DNA of 64,000 bases from Natrinema altunense (GCF_000731985.1 NZ_JNCS01000001.1:434001-498000); one strand, 5' to 3'. Shown: positions 9,081 to 18,361, numbered from the stretch's first letter. Numbers and translations: made by a program. Notes: generated by a model from the letters alone, not told the origin.

Positions 9081-9218
9081 ATGTCGACGTCGATCGATCG
9101 GTGGAGTAACGGCATCAGGGCTCGCTGGACAGCGCTCGAGCGCGACTGGCAGAGCGTCGTCGTCGGTGCAACGATCGTCGGACTCGTCAGCGTTCTCGGC
9201 CTGCCGATCCCCTGGTGA
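9081..9218 (+). CDS. Small single-helix membrane protein paired with YeiH
   Basis: A 45-residue reading frame beginning with ATG 9081 (MSTSIDRW) and ending three bases before the YeiH start. It has an amphipathic, Arg/Trp-containing N-terminus, a WQS motif and one hydrophobic helix (VVVGATIVGLVSVLG) that ends in LPIPW. Many bacterial members of the YeiH (UPF0324) family carry an N-terminal helix introduced by a similar 'DWW' segment and ended by P-x-W. This peptide may therefore be that helix encoded separately. The TATA-like box at 9048-9056 places the transcript start at this ATG. The tight spacing strongly suggests co-expression with the transporter. Confidence 0.65.
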   Translation: MSTSIDRWSNGIRARWTALERDWQSVVVGATIVGLVSVLGLPIPW

Positions 9219-9221
9219 CGA

Positions 9222-10205
9222 ATGGGTGTCCGTCGGCTGCTTCCGGGGATCGTCGCGCTCTGTCTCGGTGCCGTCCTGGCCCGGTGGCTCGCCCGCGTCG
9301 TCGGCGTCAACCACCTGCTCGTCGCCATCGCGCTGGGCGTCGTCGTCTCGAACGCCGTCGGCCTCCCGGACGACTGCGACCCCGGCGTCGCGACGCACAA
9401 ACTGTGGCTCGGGTCCGGGATCGTTCTCATGGGTGCGTCGATATCGACCGCGACGGTTCTCGAGGTCGGGGGCCCGGTCTTTCTCGTGGTGCTCGCCGTT
9501 ACCGGACTCACGCTCGTCGTCGTGGAACTCCTCGCGCGAAACGTCTTCGATCTGACCGAACGGCTGGGGACGCTGCTCGCGGCCGGGGCAAGCATCTGTG
9601 GCGTCTCGGCGGTCGTCGCGGTCGCCGGTGCTGTCCGGGCAACGGAAGACCAGGTCGCCTACGCGGCGGCGACGGTCCTGCTGTTCGACGCGATTACGAT
9701 CGTCGTCTACCCGATCGTCGGCGACCTGCTCGACCTGTCCGGCGCGGTCTTCGGAACGTGGGCCGGCGTCAGCATGTTCTCGACCGGGCCGGTCGTCGCG
9801 GTCGGCTTCGCCTACTCCGACGCCGCCGGCCAGTGGGCGACGATGACGAAACTCTCGCGGAACGCCCTGATCGGGGTCGTCGTCCTCGGGTACGCGAGCT
9901 ACTACGCGCGACGTGGGGGCGACGGCACAGCCTCCGTCCGGACCCTCTGGGCGGAGTTCCCGAAGTTCGTGCTCGGCTTTCTCGCCCTCGCCGCGCTCTC
10001 GAGTCTCGGCGTCTTTTCGTCGGCCCAGCAGACCTCGATCGAACACGCGTACAACTGGTTGTTCCTGCTTGCGTTCGTCGGCCTCGGGACCGAAATCCGC
10101 CTCGCCGACATCAAGAGCACCGGGCTGCTGCCCGCGGTCGTCGTGTTGCTGGCGTTGCTCGTCGGGAGCCTCCTCTCGTTGACCGTCCTCTCCGTGCTGT
10201 TCTGA
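9222..10205 (+). CDS. YeiH/UPF0324 family transporter (putative sulfate exporter)
   Basis: A 327-residue protein with about nine to ten hydrophobic segments, starting at ATG 9222 three bases after the upstream peptide. Family features include the glycine-rich GSGIVLMGASIS segment, the AAGASICGVSAVVAV motif (glycine and cysteine are conserved in the family), the STGPVVAVGFAYSDAAGQWAT loop and the late LLAFVGLGTEIRLADIK segment. UPF0324 proteins are annotated as putative sulfate exporters, but the substrate is not well established. Residues that would be the first helix in longer family members may be supplied by the 45-residue protein just upstream. Confidence 0.85.
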   Translation: MGVRRLLPGIVALCLGAVLARWLARVVGVNHLLVAIALGVVVSNAVGLPDDCDPGVATHKLWLGSGIVLMGASISTATVLEVGGPVFLVVLAVTGLTLVVVELLARNVFDLTERLGTLLAAGASICGVSAVVAVAGAVRATEDQVAYAAATVLLFDAITIVVYPIVGDLLDLSGAVFGTWAGVSMFSTGPVVAVGFAYSDAAGQWATMTKLSRNALIGVVVLGYASYYARRGGDGTASVRTLWAEFPKFVLGFLALAALSSLGVFSSAQQTSIEHAYNWLFLLAFVGLGTEIRLADIKSTGLLPAVVVLLALLVGSLLSLTVLSVLF

Positions 10206-10382
10206 AGCCGTCGCGAGGGGCACCGACCCGAGCTCGTGGCTCCCGATCCGTTCGGAACCGTGTCATCGGTACCGGTAATACTTTCGGCGCACCGCGGGAA
10301 CCGCCGCGCCGCCGCTCACTGCGGGGATGACCCCTCGAGCGCACGGAACTTACTTGACGATGAGCGCGCAACCAACCGTCAT

Positions 10383-11534
10383 ATGTCCAACGGCACTTTC
10401 GAGGGCTACGGCGGACGACACGTGCCCGAACCGCTTCGCGAACCGCTCGAGCGACTCGCGACGGTCTACGACGACATCGCGGACACCGAGGCGTTCCAGT
10501 CCGAATTGCGGGCAGTACTCGAGGAGTTCGCCGGGCGGCCGACGCCGCTGTACTACGCCCGTAACCTGAGCGAGCGCTACGGGGCCGACATCTACCTCAA
10601 GCGGGAGGACCTGCTCCACGGCGGGGCCCACAAGATCAACAACGCGCTCGGCCAGGCGCTGTTGGCCAAGCGGGCGGGTCGCGACCGCCTCATCGCCGAA
10701 ACCGGGGCCGGCCAGCACGGCACCGCGACCGCGATGGTCGGTGCCCTGCTGGGCCTCGAGACGGAGATCTACATGGGGAAGAAAGACGTCGAGCGACAGG
10801 CGATGAACGTCTTCCGGATGCGACTCATGGGAGCCGAGGTCAACGAGGTCACCCGCGGCGACGAGGGCCTGGCCGACGCCGTCGACGCGGCGCTCGAGGA
10901 CTTCGCCGAGAACGTCGAGGACACGCACTATCTGGTGGGCAGCGTCGTCGGCCCCGACCCGTTCCCGCGGATGGTCCGGGACTTCCAGAGCGTCATCGGT
11001 CGGGAAGCCCGCGAGCAAATACAGGAGCGAACCGGCGACCTGCCCGACGCCGCGGTCGCTTGCGTCGGCGGCGGGTCGAACGCGATCGGGCTCTTCCACG
11101 CGTTCCGGGACGATCCCGTCGATTTCTACGGTGCCGAGGGCGGCGGCGACGGTGCGGACTCGAGCAAGCACGCGGCCCCGCTCGCGAAGGGAACCGACGA
11201 CGTCATTCACGGCATGAAGACCCGCGTCATCGACGACGACGTGGAGGTCCACTCCGTCTCCGCGGGGCTCGACTACCCCGGCGTCGGCCCCGAACACGCC
11301 ATGTTCCGGGCCGTCGGTCGCTGCGACTACACCGGCGTCACGGACGCCGAAGCGCTCGCGGCGTTCCGGGAACTGAGCGAGACCGAGGGGATCATTCCCG
11401 CACTCGAGTCCAGCCACGGGATCGCCCGCGCGATCGAACTGGCGGAGGCCGGCGAACACGAGACCATCCTCGTCAACCTCTCGGGGCGCGGTGACAAGGA
11501 CATGGAGACGGCGGCGGCGAAGTTCGAGCTCTGA
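10383..11534 (+). CDS. trpB: Tryptophan synthase beta chain, stand-alone
   Basis: A 383-residue TrpB1-type protein from ATG 10383 (MSNGTFEGYGGRHVPE). The pyridoxal-phosphate lysine is K84 in GGAHKINNALGQ. The catalytic glutamate is in AETGAGQHG, the phosphate-binding loop is GGGSNAIG, and the C-terminal SGRGDKD loop contacts the cofactor ring. The enzyme condenses indole with serine. Haloarchaea usually keep trpB between trpC and trpA; neither is present here, and the next genes are HIT and a glycosyltransferase. It is either a second trpB copy or a rearranged pathway gene. The start was chosen because the sequence from GYGGRHVPE onward is the normal TrpB N-terminus. Confidence 0.93.
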   Translation: MSNGTFEGYGGRHVPEPLREPLERLATVYDDIADTEAFQSELRAVLEEFAGRPTPLYYARNLSERYGADIYLKREDLLHGGAHKINNALGQALLAKRAGRDRLIAETGAGQHGTATAMVGALLGLETEIYMGKKDVERQAMNVFRMRLMGAEVNEVTRGDEGLADAVDAALEDFAENVEDTHYLVGSVVGPDPFPRMVRDFQSVIGREAREQIQERTGDLPDAAVACVGGGSNAIGLFHAFRDDPVDFYGAEGGGDGADSSKHAAPLAKGTDDVIHGMKTRVIDDDVEVHSVSAGLDYPGVGPEHAMFRAVGRCDYTGVTDAEALAAFRELSETEGIIPALESSHGIARAIELAEAGEHETILVNLSGRGDKDMETAAAKFEL

Positions 11535-11585
11535 GCGCCGACTCGAGACGCCACGGGCGGGCCACCGCTCGCGGAGCCCAGTCGG

Positions 11586-11996
11586 TCAGAGGTGCCCGCG
11601 GACGCGATTCCGCAGTTGCGTCGCCTCGTCGGCCTCGAGCCGGGCCCGCGGCAGCGATAGGGACACGTCGTCGTCCGCGAAGCGGGGCACGAGGTGGACG
11701 TGCGCGTGCTCGATGGTGCCGACGAGCGGCCCACTGGTGTGAAAGACGCTGAACCCGCTCGGCTCGAGCGCCGTCTCCAGCGCGTTCGAGACGGTGCGGA
11801 CCGTCTCGAAGACGGCCGCCGCGGTCGATTCGTCTATCGTCAGGACGTCCGTCTCGTGGGCCCGCGGAACGACGAGGCTGTGTCCCGTCGTGGCCGGATT
11901 CTCGTCCAAAAACGCGACGGTGTGCTCGTGTTCCGACAGGACGTACGCCGGTCGCTCGCCCGCGACGATCCGGCAGAACTCACAGTCGTCGTGCAT
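11586..11996 (-). CDS. HIT family nucleotide hydrolase/transferase
   Basis: A 136-residue protein from the ATG at 11996. It begins with DDCEFCRIVAGE, the usual zinc-binding CxxC of Hint-type HIT proteins. The histidine triad HAHVHLV lies at residues 97-103, giving HxHxHxx with the middle histidine as nucleophile. HIT proteins hydrolyse AMP-lysine, AMP-NH2 or dinucleoside polyphosphates. It is convergent with trpB and transcribed alone; a TATA-like run in the promoter (near 12020) is compatible with a leaderless message. Confidence 0.9.
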   Translation of the reverse strand: MHDDCEFCRIVAGERPAYVLSEHEHTVAFLDENPATTGHSLVVPRAHETDVLTIDESTAAAVFETVRTVSNALETALEPSGFSVFHTSGPLVGTIEHAHVHLVPRFADDDVSLSLPRARLEADEATQLRNRVRGHL

Positions 11997-12172
11997 ACCC
12001 GAATACGATCGTGAACGAACATATAGGTACCTCCGATCGATGCCGACCGCTTGGACGAACGTGACTGCGAGGAAGACGGGGTTGCCATCCGAAACTGCTC
12101 GTGTCACGGCCCGAATCGGCCGAAAGAACACAACAGCGCGGCTGAATACGGGACTCGTCTACTCGACACCTG

Positions 12173-13234
12173 CTACAGCACGCCGTGCTCGTCGCGGAGC
12201 GTCCGGTACCGCTCGAGGTACCGGTCTGCCACCGCCGACCGGTCGTAATCGGCGAACGCCTCGTCGTACGTGCGGTGCTCGAGATCGCCCGCGGCGAGGA
12301 TGGCCTCCGCGAGTTCTGCCTCGCTGGTCGTTCGGAACCCCCGGTCCCGGCCTTCGACGAGTTCGTGTGCGCTGGAGTTGGCGTGATACTCCACGATGCC
12401 GACACAGCCGGCGGCCAGCGCCCACAGCATCTCCGTCGGGAAGACGCAGTGGTCGGCCGTCTGCGCGAAGACGTGAGCCCCGCGGTAGGCCGCGATCCGG
12501 TCCTCGAGGTCGAGGTCACCGACGAAGGTCACTCGGTCTTCGATCCGGAGGTCGGCCGTCAGTTGTTCGTACGCCGCTCGCTCGGGTCCGTCGCCGACGA
12601 CCGTCGCCTGCCACTCGCGATCCCGGAGTTCGGCCAGCCCCAGCAGCAGGCTCTCGAGGTTGGCACCCGCATCGAGTCGCCGGGCGTAGATCACGTCGAC
12701 TTCCGCGCCCGGCTCGACGTCCCGAATCCGGTCGCAGTCGATCGGGTTCGGGATCGTCTCGATGCAGTCACCGTCGGCCCCGAGTTCCCGGACCCACGTC
12801 CCGACGAGTTCCGACGGCGTGACGATCCGGTCGGGCCGTCCCGCCGCGAGCCGCGTCCACCGCGTGTTATCGATGCCGCCGTCGCCGTACCACTCGAGGA
12901 CGAGCGGCGCACGGGCCATCGTCGCGCCCCACGTAGTGGCGACGACCTGGCTCGGCGGCTGGGGGCCGACGTGGATCACGTCCGGGCGCGCGGCCGCGAG
13001 GACGAACGGCAACCGCACGAGAAACGAACTCCGGGCGTCCGTCCCGGTCGCGACCGCGTGGTATGTTATCCCGTCGTGTTCGTACGTGGACTCCTCGCCG
13101 GCCCAGAACCCGGCACAGTACCAGTGGACGTCGTGTCCGCGCTCCGCGAGGAGGTCACAGACGGTCCGAAACCGCTGGTTCGTCTCAGTATCGCGGTGGT
13201 GACCCGTTTCGAACGAGACGAACGCGATTCGCAT
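12173..13234 (-). CDS. Glycosyltransferase family 4-like
   Basis: A 353-residue GT-B fold protein started at the ATG at 13234 (MRIAFVSFETGHHRDTE); a TTTTTAT box 28 nt upstream supports this start. The N-terminal Rossmann half has PDVIHVGPQPPSQVV. The C-terminal half has ATVVGDGPERAAYE and the donor-binding region DHCVFPTEMLWALAAGCVGIV, where the E of the family EPxG/E-x7-E motif is present in degenerate form. It probably transfers a sugar from a nucleotide donor onto a lipid, protein or polysaccharide. No other glycan genes lie beside it, so the acceptor cannot be inferred. No membrane segment is seen. Confidence 0.85.
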   Translation of the reverse strand: MRIAFVSFETGHHRDTETNQRFRTVCDLLAERGHDVHWYCAGFWAGEESTYEHDGITYHAVATGTDARSSFLVRLPFVLAAARPDVIHVGPQPPSQVVATTWGATMARAPLVLEWYGDGGIDNTRWTRLAAGRPDRIVTPSELVGTWVRELGADGDCIETIPNPIDCDRIRDVEPGAEVDVIYARRLDAGANLESLLLGLAELRDREWQATVVGDGPERAAYEQLTADLRIEDRVTFVGDLDLEDRIAAYRGAHVFAQTADHCVFPTEMLWALAAGCVGIVEYHANSSAHELVEGRDRGFRTTSEAELAEAILAAGDLEHRTYDEAFADYDRSAVADRYLERYRTLRDEHGVL

Positions 13235-13392
13235 CTGCCCACAGCATCCCAGCGAAAGGATAAAAATCACCCTGTTTCCGTCGAAAGCGGACCCGACAGT
13301 CACCGAGTCGCCGGTCGGTTGCGTCACGCTCGTCGCGGGCGGAACCCGTCCCGACCGAAACGACTACGCCCTCGAGTCCGTACGGCTCTGGC

Positions 13393-15204
13393 ATGAGCAG
13401 CTACGACATCGAGCGCTACCTCAACATTCGGAGCGCCTACGGTGCCTCGTTCGGTCCCGACGGCGAACGGCTCTCCTTCCTGCTGGACACGACCGGCACG
13501 CCACAACTCTGGACGCTCGAGGAACCCCGCGGCTGGCCCGAGCAGCGGACCTTCTACGACGAACGGGTGACCTTCGCCTCGTGGTCGCCCGAGCGCCCGG
13601 AGCTGATCTTCGGGATGGACGAGGGCGGCAACGAGCGCGCACAACTGTTCCGGCTCGACGCCGAAACCGGCGCGATCGAGAACGTGACGGCGATGCCGGA
13701 GGCCAAACACCGCTGGGGCGGCTGGAGCCACGACGGCGACCGGTTCGCGTTCACCTCGAACCGCCGGGACGAGTCCGTCTTCGACGTCTACGTCCAGAAC
13801 CGCGACGAGGTCGGGAGCGATGCCGAACTCGTCTCCGAGGGCGACGGCTGGCTCTCGCTGTCGGGCTGGAGCCCCGACGACTCCCGGCTGCTGGTCTCAC
13901 AGGCTTACTCCAACTTCGATCAGGACCTGTCCGTGCTCGACCTGGTGACGGGTGATCTCGAGCATCTCACGCCCCACGATGGCGACGTTCGCTACCAAAG
14001 CGCGAACTGGGCACCCGACGGCGAGGGGCTCTATCTCGTCACCGACGAGGGCGAGGCGGATACGCTCTATCTCGCCTATCTCGACCTCGAGACTGGCGAC
14101 CTCGAGCCCGTCGTCGACGGCGAGTGGAACGTCGACGGCATCGCGCTGGACGACGAGACCGGCCGGTTCGTCTACTCGGAAAACGTCGAGGGGTACACCG
14201 AGCTGACCGTCGGGGAGTTCGACGCGACCGATCCGACCGCGTTCGAGACGTTCCCCGAACCCGACCTGCCGGGCGGCGTCTCCGGCGGCGTGACTTTCGG
14301 TCCCGACGCCGAGCGGATCGCGCTGTCGACGACCGGCGATGCGGTCCACACGAACGTCTTCGTCGTCGACGTCGAAACCGGCGCGACCGAACGGTGGACC
14401 GACGCGCCGACGGCCGGCGTGCCCCCCGAATCGTTCGACGAATCGAAACTGGTCCACGTCGAGAGCTTCGACGGTCTTTCGATCCCCGGCTTCTTTACCC
14501 TCCCCGACGATCACGAGCCCGGAACCACGCCCGTGATCGTCGACATCCACGGCGGCCCCGAGAGCCAACGCCGGCCCTCGTTCTCGAGCGTCAAGCAGTA
14601 CTTCCTCGATCGGGGCTACGCCTACTTCGAGCCGAACGTCCGCGGCTCGTCGGGCTACGGGGCCGAGTACGCGAGCCTCGACGACGTCGAGAAACGGATG
14701 GATTCGGTTGCGGACATCCGAGCCTGCGTCGAGTGGCTACGGGACCACCCCGCGATCGATCCGGACCGAATCGTCGCGAAAGGCGGCTCTTACGGCGGGT
14801 TCATGGTGCTCGCCGCGCTGACCGAGTATCCGGACCTCTGGGCGGCCGGAATCGACATCGTCGGCATCGCTAACTTCGTCACCTTCCTCGAAAATACGGG
14901 CGACTGGCGGCGCGAACTCCGGGAAGCCGAGTACGGGTCGCTCGCCGAGGACCGCGAGTTCCTCGAGGAGGTTTCGCCGATCAACAACATCGAGAACATC
15001 GACGCGCCGCTGTTCGTGCTTCACGGCGAGAACGACCCCCGCGTCCCGGTCGGCGAGGCCGAACAGATCGCCGAGCGGGCCGCCGAGCAGGGCGTTCCCG
15101 TCCGGAAACTGCTCTTCGAGGACGAGGGCCACGGCTTCTCGAAGCTCGAGAACCGCATCGAGGCCTATTCGGCGATCGCCGATTTCCTCGACGAACACGT
15201 CTGA
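13393..15204 (+). CDS. S9 family peptidase (acylaminoacyl/prolyl-oligopeptidase-like)
   Basis: A 603-residue cytoplasmic protein starting at ATG 13393. The first about 340 residues form a beta-propeller with TolB-like blades (for example GGWSHDGDRFAFTSNR and LSGWSPDDSRLLV). From about residue 360 there is an alpha/beta hydrolase domain with HGGPE near the oxyanion site, the nucleophile elbow GGSYGGFM (Ser466), an aspartate in HGENDPRVPV and a histidine in DEGHGFSK. This is the full catalytic triad of S9 peptidases. It likely cleaves short or N-blocked peptides in the cytoplasm. It is followed by a hairpin terminator at 15224-15250. Confidence 0.92.
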   Translation: MSSYDIERYLNIRSAYGASFGPDGERLSFLLDTTGTPQLWTLEEPRGWPEQRTFYDERVTFASWSPERPELIFGMDEGGNERAQLFRLDAETGAIENVTAMPEAKHRWGGWSHDGDRFAFTSNRRDESVFDVYVQNRDEVGSDAELVSEGDGWLSLSGWSPDDSRLLVSQAYSNFDQDLSVLDLVTGDLEHLTPHDGDVRYQSANWAPDGEGLYLVTDEGEADTLYLAYLDLETGDLEPVVDGEWNVDGIALDDETGRFVYSENVEGYTELTVGEFDATDPTAFETFPEPDLPGGVSGGVTFGPDAERIALSTTGDAVHTNVFVVDVETGATERWTDAPTAGVPPESFDESKLVHVESFDGLSIPGFFTLPDDHEPGTTPVIVDIHGGPESQRRPSFSSVKQYFLDRGYAYFEPNVRGSSGYGAEYASLDDVEKRMDSVADIRACVEWLRDHPAIDPDRIVAKGGSYGGFMVLAALTEYPDLWAAGIDIVGIANFVTFLENTGDWRRELREAEYGSLAEDREFLEEVSPINNIENIDAPLFVLHGENDPRVPVGEAEQIAERAAEQGVPVRKLLFEDEGHGFSKLENRIEAYSAIADFLDEHV

Positions 15205-15223
15205 GCGGCCCGAGCTGCCGTCG

Positions 15224-15250
15224 GTCAGCTTTCAGCTGACAAGTATTTTT
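15224..15250 (+). terminator. Hairpin plus T-run terminator after the S9 peptidase gene
   Basis: The arms GTCAGCT and AGCTGAC form a perfect 7-bp stem around a TTC loop at 15224-15240. A T-rich run follows (15244-15250), 20 nt after the peptidase stop codon. It would insulate the following ABC transporter operon. Confidence 0.55.
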
Positions 15251-15270
15251 ATGCTTTAATTTTAGAAGGG

Positions 15271-15280
15271 CTTATATTTA
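15271..15280 (+). promoter_or_regulatory. TATA-like box for the ABC transporter operon
   Basis: CTTATATTTA is centred 27 nt upstream of the ATG at 15303, as expected for a leaderless transcript. The preceding 40 bases are markedly AT-rich compared with the surroundings. Confidence 0.65.
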
Positions 15281-15302
15281 CCGCGGCAGGGCTACCTCAC
15301 GT

Positions 15303-16274
15303 ATGCCCGCTATCGAAACGACTGCCCTGACCAAACGATACGGCGAGGACGTCATCGCCGTCGACGACCTCGACCTGACCGTCGAAGAAGGAGAGGTGTT
15401 CGGGTTCCTCGGTCCCAACGGGGCCGGAAAATCGACGACGATCAACCTGTTGCTCGATTTCGTCCGCCCGACCGAGGGATCTGCGACGGTGCTCGGGTAC
15501 GACGTCCAGCGAGAGCCGAAAACGATCCGCTCGCACATCGGCGTCCTCCCCGAAGGCGCGACGCTGTACGAACGGCTGACCGGCCGGGAACACCTCGAAT
15601 GGGTCATCGACAACAAAGGCAGCGACGACGACCCGGACGACCTCCTCGATCGAGTCGGCCTCGAACCCGAAGCCGCGGCGCGATCGGCCGGCGGCTACTC
15701 GAAGGGGATGGCCCAGCGGCTCGGGTTCGCGATGGCGCTGGTCGGGGATCCCGACCTCCTGATCCTCGACGAACCGTCCTCCGGGCTCGATCCCACGGGG
15801 ATGCAGGAACTGCGCGAGATCATCACCGCCGAAGCCGACCGCGGCACGACCGTGTTCTTCTCGAGCCACATCCTCGGCGAGGTCGAGGCGGTCTGCGACC
15901 GCGTCGGGATCATGAACGACGGCCGACTCGTCGCGACCGGGACCCTCGATGCGCTGCGGGAGAACCTCGACCTCGCCGCTGCGATCTCGCTGGACGTCGA
16001 GCGCGTCCCCGACGCGCTCGTGGCCGACCTCGAGACCCACGAGGGGGTCCACTCGGTGACCGTCGACGGATCGACGATCACGATCTCCTGTGCTACGACG
16101 CCCGTAAAGTACGACGTCGTGACCCAGGTCGGGGCGGCGACGACGGTCCGCGACATCGTTTCCGAGGACACCTCCCTCGAACGGCTGTTCAACACCTACA
16201 CGAACGGCGAGCAGTCGGGCGAGAGTGACGCCGACGCCGGTCTCGCCGACGTCGAGACGGAGGTGTCGGCATGA
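15303..16274 (+). CDS. ABC transporter ATP-binding protein
   Basis: A 323-residue ATPase from ATG 15303. It has the Walker A motif GPNGAGKST, a Q-loop region, the degenerate signature SAGGYSKGMAQRL, the Walker B motif LLILDEPSSGLDP and the switch histidine in FFSSHIL. The C-terminal 100 residues form a DUF4162-like accessory domain seen in CcmA/NatA-type exporters. The last four bases overlap the permease start (ATGA), so the two are translationally coupled. The pair is a typical ABC-2 exporter or a NosFY-like system; the substrate is unknown. Confidence 0.93.
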   Translation: MPAIETTALTKRYGEDVIAVDDLDLTVEEGEVFGFLGPNGAGKSTTINLLLDFVRPTEGSATVLGYDVQREPKTIRSHIGVLPEGATLYERLTGREHLEWVIDNKGSDDDPDDLLDRVGLEPEAAARSAGGYSKGMAQRLGFAMALVGDPDLLILDEPSSGLDPTGMQELREIITAEADRGTTVFFSSHILGEVEAVCDRVGIMNDGRLVATGTLDALRENLDLAAAISLDVERVPDALVADLETHEGVHSVTVDGSTITISCATTPVKYDVVTQVGAATTVRDIVSEDTSLERLFNTYTNGEQSGESDADAGLADVETEVSA

Positions 16275-17107
16275 GCGTCCTCTCCGTGGCGAAGAAGGAC
16301 TTCCTCGACATCCGGCGGTCGAAGAGCGTCTGGATCGTCAGCGGGCTGTACGCGCTGCTCGTGGTGTTTCTCTTCTACCTCGGACGGAGCGGAACGTCGG
16401 AACCGAACGTCGCCTCTCAGTTGTCGGCCCTCGCCAGCGTCGGACTGCCGTTCATTCCGATCATCGCGCTCATGATGGTGTATCTCGCGATCGCCGGCGA
16501 ACGGGAGTCGGGAAGTATCAGGTACCTGCTCTCGCTTCCGAACACGCGACGGGACATCGTCCTTGGAAAGTACCTCTCCCGCGGGGCCGTCGGTGCCAGT
16601 GTGATCCTCGCTGCGTTCGGCGTGGGCGCGGTGACGGCGGTTCTCTGGTACCCGTCGCTCGAGCCGACCGTCTTCGCCGGCGTCGCCGGTCTGACCGTCC
16701 TCCTCACGCTGGCGTACGTCTCGGTCGCGATCGGCATCTCCGCGGCGACGGGGTCGCGATCGCGGGCGATGGCCGGCTCGATCGGCTTCTACATCGTCAG
16801 TACTCTCATGATGCTCCTTCCTACCTTTTCGATCGTCGCCGCGCTCAAGTACGTGCTGAACGGTCGGCTCGAGCTGGGACTCTCCGATCACCTGTTCGAG
16901 TTTCTCCGCATGCTCAGTCCGACGATCGCCTTCAGAAAAGCCTTCCCGCTCGTCGTGCCGAGCGACATCGAGACGTTCATGACGAACGGAGACCCCTCGG
17001 CCCCGGCCTACCTCGCGCCCGAAGTCGCCCTCGTCATCCTCGTCGCCTGGCTCGTCGTGCCGGCTGTGTTCGGTCTGTGGCAGTTCAACCGGGCCGATCT
17101 GGGCTGA
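16271..17107 (+). CDS. ABC-2 type permease (NosY-like)
   Basis: A 278-residue membrane protein beginning at ATG 16271, overlapping the ATPase by 4 nt. It has about six helices, with the N-terminal cytoplasmic SVAKKDFLDIRRSKSVWIVS segment and the ERESGSIRYLLSLPNTRRDIVLGK coupling region (two stretches), the hallmark of NosY/ABC-2 permeases. The extracytoplasmic loop between helices 5 and 6 is long. Together with the upstream ATPase it forms one exporter. No accessory lipoprotein or copper gene is adjacent, so a NosDFY role is not supported. Confidence 0.9.
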   Translation: MSVLSVAKKDFLDIRRSKSVWIVSGLYALLVVFLFYLGRSGTSEPNVASQLSALASVGLPFIPIIALMMVYLAIAGERESGSIRYLLSLPNTRRDIVLGKYLSRGAVGASVILAAFGVGAVTAVLWYPSLEPTVFAGVAGLTVLLTLAYVSVAIGISAATGSRSRAMAGSIGFYIVSTLMMLLPTFSIVAALKYVLNGRLELGLSDHLFEFLRMLSPTIAFRKAFPLVVPSDIETFMTNGDPSAPAYLAPEVALVILVAWLVVPAVFGLWQFNRADLG

Positions 17108-17123
17108 CGAATCCGGGTCGCTC

Positions 17124-18185
17124 TCAGCCGATCACGCCCGTTTTCGTCGCTACGTCTCGAGCGGCCCGTTCGTTCATCCCGTTGCCCAGGATCGTGTATC
17201 GATCGCGGATCTCGTGACAGGTCGTTAGCGCCTTGATCACGGTCTCGTCGTCGAGACCCAGTTCCGCCGCGGTCGTCGGCGCGTCGATGCTCGCCAGCGC
17301 GTCGCGGATGTCGCGCCAGATGCCCCGGTCGCCGCCGTGGAGATAGGCGGTCATGATCGATCCGACGCCGACCTGGTGGCCGTGTAGGGCCGCACCGGGC
17401 GCTACGCGATCGAGTTGGTGCGAGAAGAGGTGTTCGGCACCGCTGGCCGGTCGGGAGGACCCCGCGATGCTCATCGCGACCCCCGAGGACATGAGCGCCT
17501 TGGTGACGACCCAGGCCGACTCCTCGAGCCCCGGTCGGATGAGGTCGGCGTTGTCGACCAGGATTTCGGCGGTCATCTCCGAGAGCGCGGCGGCGTACTC
17601 GGAGTACTCGACGTCTTTGAGCCGCTGGGCGAGCCGCCAGTCCATCACGGCGGTGTAGTTCGAAATGATGTCGGCACAGCCGGCGGTCGTCAGGTCCCAC
17701 GGGGCCTCGGCGAGAATCCCCGTGTCGGCGACGACCGCCAGCGGCGGTTCCGCGGCGACGCTGTGTCGGGAGTCCCCGTCCGGTACCGAGCCGCGATTGC
17801 TGACGATGCCGTCGTGGCTCGCCGCGGTCGGAACCGAGAGAAAACCCATCTCGAGGTGGTGGCTGGCCAGTTTCGCGATGTCGATGGCTTTCCCACCGCC
17901 GATACCGACCAGATAGGAGACCGCTTCGGCCTCGGCGACCTCGATCACCCGTTCGACGGCGTCGAAGGTCGCTTTCTCGATCGTGACGATCGCGGGGTCG
18001 ATGCCGGCGGCTTCGAAGTCGGCCGCGATGGGATCGGCGGCGACCTCTCGAGGCGTCGGACTCGTGACGAACAGCGGCCGTCCCTGTAAGTGGAGATCGT
18101 CGACCACGTCGACGACCTCGCTGCGAACGTCGTGGCCGACGACGACGTTTCGCGGGAGGCGGATCCACGTCGATTTGTCGAACAT
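17124..18185 (-). CDS. egsA: sn-Glycerol-1-phosphate dehydrogenase [NAD(P)+]
   Basis: A 353-residue enzyme from the ATG at 18185 (MFDKSTWIRLPRNVVVG). It reduces dihydroxyacetone phosphate to sn-glycerol-1-phosphate, the stereo-defining step of archaeal membrane lipids. The cofactor-binding GIGGGKAIDIAK motif and the TAASHDGIVSNR motif are present. Zinc-ligand regions are the Asp in ASHDG and the histidines in GAEHLFSHQ and LHGHQVG. The length is normal for the family. It converges on the ABC permease with a 16-nt gap. This gene is the clearest single marker that the DNA is archaeal. Confidence 0.95.
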   Translation of the reverse strand: MFDKSTWIRLPRNVVVGHDVRSEVVDVVDDLHLQGRPLFVTSPTPREVAADPIAADFEAAGIDPAIVTIEKATFDAVERVIEVAEAEAVSYLVGIGGGKAIDIAKLASHHLEMGFLSVPTAASHDGIVSNRGSVPDGDSRHSVAAEPPLAVVADTGILAEAPWDLTTAGCADIISNYTAVMDWRLAQRLKDVEYSEYAAALSEMTAEILVDNADLIRPGLEESAWVVTKALMSSGVAMSIAGSSRPASGAEHLFSHQLDRVAPGAALHGHQVGVGSIMTAYLHGGDRGIWRDIRDALASIDAPTTAAELGLDDETVIKALTTCHEIRDRYTILGNGMNERAARDVATKTGVIG

Positions 18186-18330
18186 ACCGGACCTGACACA
18201 CCCCCGGGACATGTGCTTTTCCTCGTGGCCGCGTCGGTCGACGCGACCCCGCCGCGATCGGTCCCGACGTGAGCGATGCGAGCGAGAGCCGACCGCGTCG
18301 CCGATCCGTCCGGCACGGCGAATGCGATAG

Positions 18331-18340
18331 GCTATAAAAT
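18331..18340 (+). promoter_or_regulatory. TATA box for the M48-like gene
   Basis: GCTATAAAAT is centred about 26 nt before the ATG at 18362 and supports a leaderless start there. Confidence 0.65.
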
Positions 18341-18361
18341 TTCCAACTCTATCGGTCGAAT

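Noticed and set aside
15303-17107. A NosDFY-type copper delivery transporter
   Set aside because: The ATPase and permease look NosFY-like, but nosD and nitrous oxide reductase genes are absent, so only a generic ABC-2 exporter is called.
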